Shown here piece after piece: positions 52,989-60,768 of a DNA stretch of 64,000 bases (positions within the stretch are counted from its first letter, which is position 1; the number at the start of each line of letters is the position of its first letter). This DNA comes from Candidatus Leptovillus affinis (GTDB lineage: Bacteria > Chloroflexota > Anaerolineae > Promineifilales > Promineifilaceae), in assembly GCA_016705235.1 (NCBI GenBank), contig JADIYP010000007.1, positions 310,001 to 374,000 on the forward strand. Reading direction: 5' to 3'. Under the pieces are notes generated by a model. The model made no database searches and was not told the DNA's origin. It was given only the letters and a program-made list of their open reading frames with translations. Position numbers and translations under genes: made by a program.

Positions 52989-53549
52989 ATGACCAAACAA
53001 TTAAAAGTAGGCGACGCCGCCCCCAGCGGAACTGCCCTGGCGCAAACCGGCGAAGCGATTCAATTGAGTGGGCTGTGGGCCGATGGACCAACCCTATTAA
53101 CCTTCTTACGCCATTTTGGTTGAATTTTCTGCCGTGAATGGCTGGCTCAGTTAGAGCTATATCGCAACGAAATCGAAGAAGCGGGTCTGAAAGTGGTGGC
53201 CGTAGCCCTGGGTGAACCCAAACACGCCGAGCGTTATTGCGGCAACCTGGCTCCCAGTATCGACTGCTACTGCAACCAGACGGCCGAAGTATACGAAGCC
53301 TATGGCTTACAACGGGCCGGCATAACCAGCCTGCTCAATCCGGGCATGGCCAAAGCCACGCTGCGCGCAGCATCCCAAGGGCATGTGCAAGGCAAAGCGA
53401 CCGGCGACGTAAAAATGCTGCCAGGCACCTTTATTGTCGATACACAAGGCATCATCCGCTATGCCTACTACAGCAGCCACGCGGGCGACCATCCAGACCT
53501 GCTGGAACTAATGGGTAGAATCACCATCAAAACCGCAGCCGAAGAATAA
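52989..53549 (+). CDS. Probable selenoprotein: SelL/AhpC-TSA_2-type redox protein with in-frame TGA
   Basis: From the ATG at 52989 to the TAA at 53549 one frame is open except for a TGA at 53121-53123 (codon 45). The context is LRHFG-TGA-IFCREWLAQLELYR. Peroxiredoxin-like proteins of this group have CxxC or UxxC exactly here, so TGA takes the place of the first catalytic Cys and Cys48 is kept. Downstream sequence is fully typical (VVAVALGEPKHAERYCGNLA, GTFIVDTQGIIRYAYYS, SSHAGDHPDLLELM), with no other frame break. A short hairpin with G as first loop base sits 21 nt after the TGA. A good promoter and GAGG ribosome site precede it. The simplest reading is a selenocysteine codon; a nonsense mutation is the alternative. 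Confidence 0.78.
53139..53153 (+). promoter_or_regulatory. Candidate bacterial SECIS hairpin
   Basis: TGGCTG, loop GCT, CAGTTA form a 6-bp stem (two G-U pairs) whose loop starts with G, about 21 nt downstream of the in-frame TGA. Distance and loop match known bacterial SECIS elements, but the stem is short and this is a manual fold. Confidence 0.4.
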
Positions 53550-53615
53550 TAAAATGCGCAGCGCGTAGGGGTAGACCAACGCGCTGCGCTTATCGTCTCA
53601 ATGATGGTCGTATTC

Positions 53616-53648
53616 AGATTGGTCCAATCTGGGAGATTGGACCAATCT
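53616..53648. terminator. Perfect 15-bp four-half-site hairpin between convergent genes
   Basis: AGATTGGTCCAATCT, GGG, AGATTGGACCAATCT: a perfect stem whose arms are each palindromic (GATTGG/CCAATC). It lies just beyond the 3' ends of the redox gene and the Nudix gene and is followed by TTGTTT, so it may terminate both. Confidence 0.7.
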
Positions 53649-53651
53649 TGT

Positions 53652-54182
53652 TTACATAAACCTCAGCCGATGAATGGCGTCTTTGGTACTGGCAAAAGCC
53701 AGTTCTGGCAGTTCGTCCGGCCCAAAAAAGGCGGCTGCGGCGGCATCATCACCGGCTTGTAGAACCCCATCCACCCATTCCGCTTTGTACAAAATGAAAA
53801 TAGACGCGCCCGGCGCGCCCGGTTCATCTGGTGGATTGAAATACACGTCTACCAGCCCGGAGATTGTCACGCGCAAGCCCGTTTCCTCGGCGGCTTCGCG
53901 CACGGCCGTTTCCTTTGGATCCTCGCCGCTGTCCACAAACCCGGCCGGAATGCTCCATTTCCCCTTTTCCGGATTCATCGCCCGGCGCACCAACAAGATA
54001 CGGCCGTCGACCACCACCATCACCCCTACCCCAACTTTCGGGTCTGTAAAATGAATAAAGTGACACGCCGGACAGGCACGGCGCGGTTTGTCCATAACCT
54101 GCCGAGTCACCAGCGGCGTGGCGCAGCGCGGGCAGTAGACGTAAGAATCAGGGGCGGGGTTAACGGCCGTAGGCTGTGGCAT
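53652..54182 (-). CDS. Nudix hydrolase with N-terminal zinc ribbon
   Basis: The 176-residue protein has a zinc ribbon (CPRC at 17-20 and CPAC at 37-40) and a Nudix box (GFVDSGEDPKETAVREAAEE, then TGL) with all metal-binding glutamates. This layout is like NudC-type NADH pyrophosphatases and ADP-ribose pyrophosphatases. It hydrolyses a nucleoside diphosphate linked to another group; the exact substrate is open. Monocistronic. Confidence 0.9.
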   Translation of the reverse strand: MPQPTAVNPAPDSYVYCPRCATPLVTRQVMDKPRRACPACHFIHFTDPKVGVGVMVVVDGRILLVRRAMNPEKGKWSIPAGFVDSGEDPKETAVREAAEETGLRVTISGLVDVYFNPPDEPGAPGASIFILYKAEWVDGVLQAGDDAAAAAFFGPDELPELAFASTKDAIHRLRFM

Positions 54183-54224
54183 GATCGGTTTTGCGTCCTT
54201 CTGTGGCTAATTTGGCAGCGGGGA

Positions 54225-55172
54225 TTAGAGGCGACGGCGGGCAGCCAGCGTCACAACCAGCAAAATTACCAGCAGCGCGGCCAGGATGACGGCCACCCAA
54301 ACCCATCCACTCGCAGCGGCCGGTGTCGGCCCGGCTTCTGGTGTCGTATAGGCGGTGTTAGCCAATTCAGTTGCTGGACTGAGGGTGGCGGTCGTGGCAG
54401 CCGTGGCGGACCGTTCGGCAACGGCCGTGGCTTCCAATTCAGGCCGCGGCAGTTCTGACGGTGTAGCCGTAGGCAAAACAGTTGGCGAAATTTCTTTGGT
54501 TGAGGGCGCATCAGCCGGAGCCGAAGTAGCCAGCGGCACAAGCGTTGGGGTCTCGGCGATCATGGCTGCGTCGGCCGGTCCTGGAGCGGCCGCAGGCATC
54601 TCTTCGGCAACTGCCTCCGATTCCGCCGGAGCAGACCCAGCCGCCATCATGCCAGAATCGGCGGCTTCAGCGGATGGGAGGGTTTCGGTCACGGCCGTTT
54701 CACTTTGCAGCGCGGCATCCATCTCCACGGCCGTCTCGCCATTAGCTGCGGCCGGCGCTTCCAACATGGGAGCCGCTTCCTGCGCCGCCGGAGCCATCGA
54801 CACCATGTCCAACGACGCGCCATTCACCGTGTATAAACTCAAAACCATGGCCACCACAAAAAAGAAAGCGGTCAGCGCTGTGGCGGCGCGTAAAACCGGG
54901 TACGCCTGCACCAACGGCTCTCTACGCGGCGCGCCATACACCGCCGGATCCAGCGTAAAGCTGCGCGGCACCGCCCTCTGCGGCAAAGCCTGCATTTGGC
55001 GGCGAATTTGCACCTGTGCTTCTAATTCCTGGCGTAAATCGGCATCTGCGGCCAGCAAACGCTCAAATTCCTGGCGGCGGCGGTCAGACAGCGCATTGTC
55101 CAGGTAAGCGCTTAACGCTTCCTGCCGCTTTTCTGCGTCCGATTTGCCGAGATTTCGTAGTAAGTCAAACAT
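54225..55172 (-). CDS. Putative anti-sigma factor, membrane protein
   Basis: The 315-residue protein starts with a cytosolic helical segment (AEKRQEALSAYLDNALSDRR, then QEFERLLAADADLRQELEA) as in anti-sigma factor zinc-finger (zf-HC2-like) domains, but without the HxxxCxxC motif. A first membrane helix (about 93-112), a long Ala/Pro/Thr/Glu-rich extracellular region and a second helix near the C-terminus with RRRL follow. It lies 57 nt downstream of an ECF sigma gene on the same strand, which supports an anti-sigma role. Confidence 0.82.
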   Translation of the reverse strand: MFDLLRNLGKSDAEKRQEALSAYLDNALSDRRRQEFERLLAADADLRQELEAQVQIRRQMQALPQRAVPRSFTLDPAVYGAPRREPLVQAYPVLRAATALTAFFFVVAMVLSLYTVNGASLDMVSMAPAAQEAAPMLEAPAAANGETAVEMDAALQSETAVTETLPSAEAADSGMMAAGSAPAESEAVAEEMPAAAPGPADAAMIAETPTLVPLATSAPADAPSTKEISPTVLPTATPSELPRPELEATAVAERSATAATTATLSPATELANTAYTTPEAGPTPAAASGWVWVAVILAALLVILLVVTLAARRRL

Positions 55173-55229
55173 GATGGTTGCTAGATGTTCGTTGCTCGTT
55201 AATTTTCCAATGGTAGTTTGGTTGGTTTG

Positions 55230-55820
55230 TTAGTTAGTCTGTAGACGATATTCGGCCGGTAATAGTTCCATAAAGCCCTGAAGGCAGTCGCGCAGTTTAT
55301 TGCGCGCCCGGCTGAGGCGCGATTTTACGGTGCCTAAGGAGGATGACGTGATGTCGGCGATTTCGTTGTAATCGTACCCCTCGATGTCGCGGAGAACGGC
55401 CGTTACCCGTTGATCATCCGGCAAATCATCCAGGCAGTGCTCGATAGCGCGCATCATTTCCAGGCGCATTTGCTGCGCTTCCGGCCCTTCCTCCGGGCTG
55501 CGCAAAAAGGCAAACGAATCATTCTCTTCGGTTAATTCATCCAGGGAAGATTGCGGCCGTCGCTTATGACGGCGCAGTTCATCATAACAGGCATTGGTAG
55601 CTATGCGCAGCAGCCACGCCTTAAAATTACCCCCGCGAAACCGATTCAACGCCTGGTAGGCCGAGATAAACGCCTCCTGGGTCATATCTTCCGCGCCCTG
55701 CGGCTCGCCAATAATTCGGTAGACAACGTTATAAACCAGGCCCTGGTATTGCAACACCAGCCGGTTATACGCGGCCACATCTCCTTTTTGTGCTTGCCTG
55801 ATGATCGCAGCTTCGTCCAT
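55230..55820 (-). CDS. ECF sigma factor (RpoE-like)
   Basis: The 196-residue protein has sigma regions 2 (LVLQYQGLVYNVVYRIIG and AEDMTQEAFISAYQALNRFR) and 4 (DLPDDQRVTAVLRDIEGYDY followed by NEIADITSSSLGTVKSRLSR). It is an extracytoplasmic-function sigma factor that directs RNA polymerase to a stress or envelope regulon. The anti-sigma gene follows at once, so it should be released by a membrane signal. Confidence 0.94.
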   Translation of the reverse strand: MDEAAIIRQAQKGDVAAYNRLVLQYQGLVYNVVYRIIGEPQGAEDMTQEAFISAYQALNRFRGGNFKAWLLRIATNACYDELRRHKRRPQSSLDELTEENDSFAFLRSPEEGPEAQQMRLEMMRAIEHCLDDLPDDQRVTAVLRDIEGYDYNEIADITSSSLGTVKSRLSRARNKLRDCLQGFMELLPAEYRLQTN

Positions 55821-55929
55821 CTACGTGTTTGTCATCCCATCTATGCAACACTGCCCAGGAGTCAACGTCCCCCGGCGCCTTCATTCTCTGCCCTATTTCT
55901 CAGTCCGCCAGACATACCATCAAGACGAC

Positions 55930-56114
55930 CAGCAATTCTCAATTTAACCAGAAATGTGTCATGCTGAGGTCCTCCGAAGCATCCCGTTCAGCCCTAATGA
56001 CCAATACATGGGGATGCTTCGCTCCGAAGACTCCGCTCAGCATGACAGTTCAGCGTAAAGTGCAAAGAAATTACCTTGTTCGCACGAATGCCTGATCTAA
56101 ATTGAGAATTGCTG
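55930..56114 (+). mobile_element. MITE copy 2 (185 bp) with 9-bp target duplication
   Basis: The element starts CAGCAATTCTCAATTTA and ends TAAATTGAGAATTGCTG, a perfect 17-bp terminal inverted repeat. It is flanked by CAAGACGAC on both sides (55921-55929 and 56115-56123). The inner repeat GTCATGCTGAG/CTCAGCATGAC is intact. It sits directly upstream of the tRNA-Leu promoter. Confidence 0.92.
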
Positions 56115-56131
56115 CAAGACGACGGCTGTTT

Positions 56132-56160
56132 TTGACAGAATTTTCCGCTTGCTCTATACT
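56132..56160 (+). promoter_or_regulatory. Promoter of tRNA-Leu
   Basis: TTGACA (56132-56137), a 17-nt spacer and TATACT (56155-56160) lie 26 nt before the tRNA. The -35 box begins only 18 bp from the MITE end, so the element inserted without destroying it. Confidence 0.8.
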
Positions 56161-56186
56161 CCCGTCCGTGTCCAATTTTGGACCTT

Positions 56187-56271
56187 GCCGAAGTGGCGGA
56201 ATAGGCAGACGCGCACGACTCAAAATCGTGTTCCCTCGGGAGTGTGGGTTCGATTCCCACCTTCGGCACCA
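56187..56271 (+). tRNA. tRNA-Leu (anticodon CAA), CCA encoded
   Basis: An 85-nt cloverleaf with acceptor stem GCCGAAG/CTTCGGC, anticodon loop ACTCAAAAT, a long variable arm (TTCCCTCGGGA, class II tRNA) and T arm GGTTCGATTCC. The 3' CCA is encoded. Confidence 0.95.
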
Positions 56272-56381
56272 AATCTAGACCGCAGCGGATTATAAGCGCC
56301 GGAACAAAGCCGGGCAAATTATGACAGCAGGCTACCAATTCAACGGTGGCCTTTTTTATTATCACAAACCGGCAAAGACTC

Positions 56382-56768
56382 ATGAGACAATGGCTTCGTA
56401 TCATCGGACTGATCAGTTTGGGGCTGATCGTTGGCGGCCTGCTGGGGCTATACCTGGGCTGGATTGCCTGGCCGACCGAATTCACAGATGCCAATCCATC
56501 CGTCCTGGCCGAACCCTATCAACAAGATTATCTGCTGATGATCGCCACTGTTTATGCCGCCGATGGCGATCTTCAGGCGGCGCAGCAATACCTGGCAAAA
56601 CTGGGCGACAGAGGGCCATCTATCCTCAATGCCTATGTGCTGGACGAAATCCTGCTGGGCAAACAGGGGCCAGATGTGCAACACTTGGCGCGGTTGGCCC
56701 ATGATTTGGGGTTCGATTCCCCTGCTTTGCAGCCGTACCTGACGCCGCCAACGGAGACAGTTCCATGA
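56382..56768 (+). CDS. Small membrane protein, first of two tandem paralogues
   Basis: The 128-residue protein starts MRQWLRIIGLISLGLIVGGL with one membrane helix. An extracytoplasmic helical part follows (EPYQQDYLLMIATVYAADGD LQAAQQYLAKLGD). It aligns with the first 130 residues of the next protein (GLxxGLYxxW, DANPSVLAEPYQQDYL versus DASPSRFSETYKAEYI; YAADGD in both). Function unknown; the YAADGD helix pair looks TPR-like. Its stop overlaps the next start (ATGA). Confidence 0.8.
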   Translation: MRQWLRIIGLISLGLIVGGLLGLYLGWIAWPTEFTDANPSVLAEPYQQDYLLMIATVYAADGDLQAAQQYLAKLGDRGPSILNAYVLDEILLGKQGPDVQHLARLAHDLGFDSPALQPYLTPPTETVP

Positions 56769-57682
56769 ACCGCCGCCGTTCTCGTCGGGGCGATTCCTCG
56801 GTAAAGCCGGCAAGAAGCAGCCAGGTTTCGGCCGCCGGACTGTTTTTGCTGGGGCTAATTATGGGCCTGGCCGGAGCGTTGTATTATGCCTGGGTCGTTT
56901 CGCCGGTTGTGTACACCGACGCCAGCCCATCTCGTTTTAGCGAAACTTACAAAGCCGAGTACATTTATCTGGTCAGCGAAAGTTACGCCGCCGATGGCGA
57001 TTGGGAACGGGCCAACGACCGGCTGATGGCTCTGGGCGACGAAGCCCTTGCGCAGCGAGTCGACGCGCAGTTGGAAAATTATTTACGCAGCCAGCGCCCG
57101 GCAACCGATATTGAACATCTGGCGCAGTTGGCGCAAAAATTGGGCGTGGAGGGGGCAGCGGTAGCGTTGTTTGCGCCCGATTCTGCCGCAGCTACGGAAA
57201 CGCCCACTCCTCTGGCCTCCGCTACGCCATCACCAACCGCAACGAACACGGCCGTTCCCACCCACACGCCCCAACCCTCTGTCACCCCAACCGCTACCAT
57301 CGAACCCACAGCCACGCCGCAACCCAATTACCGCCTCTTGGCGCAGGAGCGGGTTTGTGAACCGGGAACGGCCGTTTCGCGCATCGAAGTAGAAACGCTG
57401 GATGCCCTACTGGCCCAACTGCCGGGCGTTGAGGTGATCGTGCGCTGGGACAGCGGTGAAGATCGTTTTTTCACCGGCTTTAAGCCGGAAAAAGGGGCGG
57501 GGTATGGCGACTTTACCATGTCGCCAGGGGTGTCTTATTCCGTGATGCTGGCCGATGGCAGCCCGGAAATCAGCGGCCTGCGCATTGAGCCATGCGACAG
57601 CGGCAGCGACGGCGGCTGGCGGCTGTCCTTCCAAAATTTACGCGTGATTCTGGAAACGCCGACGCCGGAGAAAGAAAACTAA
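56765..57682 (+). CDS. Membrane protein with TPR-like and C-terminal domain, second paralogue
   Basis: The 305-residue protein shares the N-terminal helix and YAADGD repeat of its neighbour. A Thr/Pro linker (about 140-190) and a C-terminal domain of about 110 residues follow (VCEPGTAVSRIEVETLDALL, VIVRWDSGEDRFFTGFKPEK). The C-terminal domain has a WDSGEDRFFTGFKP motif that I do not recognise. The two genes overlap by 4 nt and arose by duplication; the domain was added to, or lost from, one copy. Confidence 0.8.
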   Translation: MNRRRSRRGDSSVKPARSSQVSAAGLFLLGLIMGLAGALYYAWVVSPVVYTDASPSRFSETYKAEYIYLVSESYAADGDWERANDRLMALGDEALAQRVDAQLENYLRSQRPATDIEHLAQLAQKLGVEGAAVALFAPDSAAATETPTPLASATPSPTATNTAVPTHTPQPSVTPTATIEPTATPQPNYRLLAQERVCEPGTAVSRIEVETLDALLAQLPGVEVIVRWDSGEDRFFTGFKPEKGAGYGDFTMSPGVSYSVMLADGSPEISGLRIEPCDSGSDGGWRLSFQNLRVILETPTPEKEN

Positions 57683-57686
57683 CCCA

Positions 57687-59540
57687 TCAGAGCCGACCAA
57701 ACTGTTTGGCCAACTGGGCCACAGAGAGATAAATGAGGGTCGGACGGCCGTGTGGGCAGGTATGCGGGTTTTGGCATGCTTCCAACTGCCAGATCATCGC
57801 TTCCATTTCGGCGTTCGACAAAGTATGGCCGGCTTTCACGGCCGCCGTTTTGCAGACACGCAAAATGATTTTGCTCTCGATTTTTCCTTGCAGCGGCGCG
57901 TCGCCGCGCTCCAAATCTTCAACCACTGCGGCTACCGCCTGCGCCGGATCCATTTTTGCCAGCAGCGCAGGCATCGACCGCACCATAAAGGCATTGGGGC
58001 CAAACGGCTCAATCTGAAAACCCAACCCGGCCATCACCTCTAAATTATCGGCCAGCAGCGTGGCCTGGGGCGGCGACAGGTACACGGCCGTTCCCGCCAC
58101 CAGACCCTGCGATACCACCTGATTCTGCTCCCAAGCAGCCATAAACTGCTCATACAAAATGCGCTCATGGGCCGCGTGCTGATCGATGAGAAACAGGCCG
58201 TCCGGGCCTTCGGTGATGATGTAGGCCGCGCCCACCTGCCCTATCACGCGCATGATAGGCAGTTTTTCGCCAGCTAACGTGGCCTGCGGTGGGGGCTGTG
58301 GGGGGAGCGAAACGGCCGTATCTCCCTCATTTCCAGGCAGCGATGGCGGCGGCCAATGCAAGGCCATCTCCTGCTGCGGCAGGTCGTCACGGCGGATAAA
58401 GGCATGTTCGTCCAATTCACCCGACCAGCCAGGCGAACTGGGCGACCAACCGGGCGTCACCGCGCCGCCCGGCGGCGACCACGCGCCCATGCTGCGAATC
58501 GGCGTGGTGTCGATTAACGTGCGGCGCACCGCTTTTTGCACCGCGCCAAAAACAGCGTTGCTGTGATGGAACCGCACCTCAGTTTTGGCGGGATGCACAT
58601 TCACATCTACCTCTGTGGGCGGCAGCGTAACGAACAAAATGCCCAACGGATAACGCCCGGTGGGCAGCAAAGTGTGGTACGCCTGGATAACGGCGTAGGT
58701 CAGGCTGGTGTCTTTGATGAGACGGCCGTTTAAAAACAAAATTATCTGGTTGCGATTGGCCCAATGCAAGCTGGGCGGCCCCACATACCCGGCCACCGTG
58801 ATGGGAATTCGGTGGTGATGCTCGTCGGTGACGGCCGTTTCGTCGGCGTGCGGATTTTCGATGGGCAGGAGTTGGCGGGCCGTTTCCGGGCCGTACACAG
58901 CAACCAATACATCCAGAACGCTGCCGCTGCCGCTGGTTTGGAAGGTGATACGGCCGTTGTGGGTCAGGCGGAAATGCACATCCGGGTAGGCCAGCGCATA
59001 TCGCGTCACAAATTCATCGATCAACCGCTTTTCAGTGGTCATCGATTTGAGAAATTTCAGGCGCGCCGGGGTATTGTAAAACAGATTTTCCACGGCAATC
59101 ACCGTGCCTTGCGGCGCGCCGACAGCATCGCGCCCCGTTACCTGCGTTCCGGCCAACGTCAGGCGCGTGCCGGATGGCTCCCCTTGCGCCCGCGAAACCA
59201 CCGTCACCTGGCTGACAGCGCTGATTGCCGCCAACGCTTCGCCACGAAAACCGAGGGTTTGAATAGCCGCCAGATCATCGGCCGTCTGTAATTTCGAGGT
59301 CGCATGGCGCATAAACGCCGTTTCGATTTCTTCAGCGGCAATGCCCAGGCCATCGTCGGCGATCTGGATGCTTTTACGGCCGCCTTCCTGGATGGTGATG
59401 GTGATGGTTTTAGCGCCCGCATCCAGGCTGTTTTCTACCAGCTCTTTTACAACGGAAGACGGCCGTTCCACCACCTCTCCCGCGGCAATCTGGGAAGCCA
59501 ACTGCTCCGACAAAACATGAATCGTTTTAGGCATGGTCAT
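57687..59540 (-). CDS. mutL: DNA mismatch repair protein MutL
   Basis: The 617-residue protein has the GHKL ATPase motifs (AAGEVVERPSSVVKELVENS, DDGLGI, RHATSKL, TLGFRGEALAAI) and a C-terminal domain with DQHAAHERILYE, the metal-binding motif of MutL endonucleases. CPHGRPT near the C-terminus completes the site. It nicks the daughter strand in mismatch repair. The start is either ATG at 59540 or at 59534 (MPKTIHVL). No mutS is in the window. Confidence 0.96.
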   Translation of the reverse strand: MTMPKTIHVLSEQLASQIAAGEVVERPSSVVKELVENSLDAGAKTITITIQEGGRKSIQIADDGLGIAAEEIETAFMRHATSKLQTADDLAAIQTLGFRGEALAAISAVSQVTVVSRAQGEPSGTRLTLAGTQVTGRDAVGAPQGTVIAVENLFYNTPARLKFLKSMTTEKRLIDEFVTRYALAYPDVHFRLTHNGRITFQTSGSGSVLDVLVAVYGPETARQLLPIENPHADETAVTDEHHHRIPITVAGYVGPPSLHWANRNQIILFLNGRLIKDTSLTYAVIQAYHTLLPTGRYPLGILFVTLPPTEVDVNVHPAKTEVRFHHSNAVFGAVQKAVRRTLIDTTPIRSMGAWSPPGGAVTPGWSPSSPGWSGELDEHAFIRRDDLPQQEMALHWPPPSLPGNEGDTAVSLPPQPPPQATLAGEKLPIMRVIGQVGAAYIITEGPDGLFLIDQHAAHERILYEQFMAAWEQNQVVSQGLVAGTAVYLSPPQATLLADNLEVMAGLGFQIEPFGPNAFMVRSMPALLAKMDPAQAVAAVVEDLERGDAPLQGKIESKIILRVCKTAAVKAGHTLSNAEMEAMIWQLEACQNPHTCPHGRPTLIYLSVAQLAKQFGRL

Positions 59541-59641
59541 GGCGCATATTGTACCACGTCACGAAAACGCCGGGACGCACCCGCCTTGCCACCTCATCGC
59601 CTTCTTACTATACTTTCTAAAAAATTCCTTGGAAGAAACCT

Positions 59642-60565
59642 ATGCCTTTTCAACCAGCTTATGAAGTACCCGCAGAAAGACAAGCCTACACCTTTCACGC
59701 CCAACCGCGCGAAGGGTGGGGCCGCATCGGCTGCCTCATGCTGCATGGATTTATGGGCAGCCCCAGCAGCTCGCGCGACATGGGCGAATATCTGGCGCAA
59801 AACGGCGTCACCGTCCACTGCCCACTTTTGCCCGGTCATGGCAATTTGCCCTACCACATCCATAAAATTTCGCGCCACGATTGGATCGCCGAGGCCGAAG
59901 AAGGCTTACAAACGCTTGGCCAATACTGCGACCAAATCTTTCTAATCGGCCATTCGATGGGCGCGGTGCTGTCGGCGCACCTGGCGCAAAAAACCAAAGA
60001 CATTTGCGGTCTCATTTTGTTAGCGCCCCTGTACGACGTACCCGACTGGCGGATCAAAATGTCGCTTTTTGGCCGCTATATCATGCCCTGGTTTTATCCG
60101 CTCAAGCGCAAAGATGTGGATCGGGACATTTTTGTCGGCCGGGTGCTTGATTTTAATCCAGACCTCGACCCCAACGACCCAGCCCTGGACGATTATTTCT
60201 ACGAAGCCTCCCGCCTGCCGATGGATGGCATCGACGAAATGCGCAAAATGGCGAATCTGGGCCGTAAATTATGGCCGCGAACGTTCCAACCGGTGATTAT
60301 TTTCCAGGGAGGACATGATCCGGCCGTCAATTCTGGCAATACAGAGAAATTATTCCAAAAGATTGGCGCCGCCGATAAAGAAATGAAATTTTTCCCCAAA
60401 GTAGGCCATGAGTTGATGCGCCCTGTGGAACCGATCCATCAAAAAGTGTGGCAAAAAATCCTCGAATTCATCGAGGACCACTCGGAATTCGGCCAGAAAA
60501 CGCCGACCCCATTAAACGCGCCATCCTTGTTAGTGCCCAAACGGGAAGACGGCCGTTTTCGCTAA
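59642..60565 (+). CDS. Serine hydrolase of the alpha/beta fold (carboxylesterase-like)
   Basis: The 307-residue protein has an oxyanion motif LHGFMGSPSS, the nucleophile elbow GHSMG, an acid in QGGHDPAV and a His in VGHELM, the complete triad of the carboxylesterase/monoglyceride-lipase group. It has no signal peptide. The substrate is probably a small ester or monoacylglycerol. It is transcribed on its own, divergent from mutL. Confidence 0.9.
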   Translation: MPFQPAYEVPAERQAYTFHAQPREGWGRIGCLMLHGFMGSPSSSRDMGEYLAQNGVTVHCPLLPGHGNLPYHIHKISRHDWIAEAEEGLQTLGQYCDQIFLIGHSMGAVLSAHLAQKTKDICGLILLAPLYDVPDWRIKMSLFGRYIMPWFYPLKRKDVDRDIFVGRVLDFNPDLDPNDPALDDYFYEASRLPMDGIDEMRKMANLGRKLWPRTFQPVIIFQGGHDPAVNSGNTEKLFQKIGAADKEMKFFPKVGHELMRPVEPIHQKVWQKILEFIEDHSEFGQKTPTPLNAPSLLVPKREDGRFR

Positions 60566-60606
60566 CCACTCAACACCCCGCACAAATGCGATATCTCCTT
60601 TTTTTA

Positions 60607-60635
60607 TTGCTGCGATCAGGTAATTTCACTATAAT
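60607..60635 (+). promoter_or_regulatory. Promoter of the BMP/ABC operon
   Basis: TTGCTG (60607-60612), a 17-nt spacer and TATAAT (60630-60635) give a transcript with a leader of about 130 nt. No riboswitch that I recognise is in the leader. Confidence 0.6.
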
Positions 60636-60768
60636 CCGAATCACGTAACACGTTTCACAATTCCTGCACCAAGGCGTTTGCCCTTTCCCATTAAAAAATC
60701 AGCCGACGTACATGAATTGAGAAAGGTACATTTTTAAAAGGTTGGAGAAACTTAATACAGGAGAAAAT

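Noticed and set aside
53104..53192. Treating the redox gene as a pseudogene starting at 53193.
   Set aside because: The same frame is coding upstream of the TGA with promoter and start, and the TGA replaces precisely the catalytic Cys.
60640..60768. Purine riboswitch in the leader of the nucleoside importer.
   Set aside because: I could not find the three-way junction core; the leader is AT-rich without matching helices.
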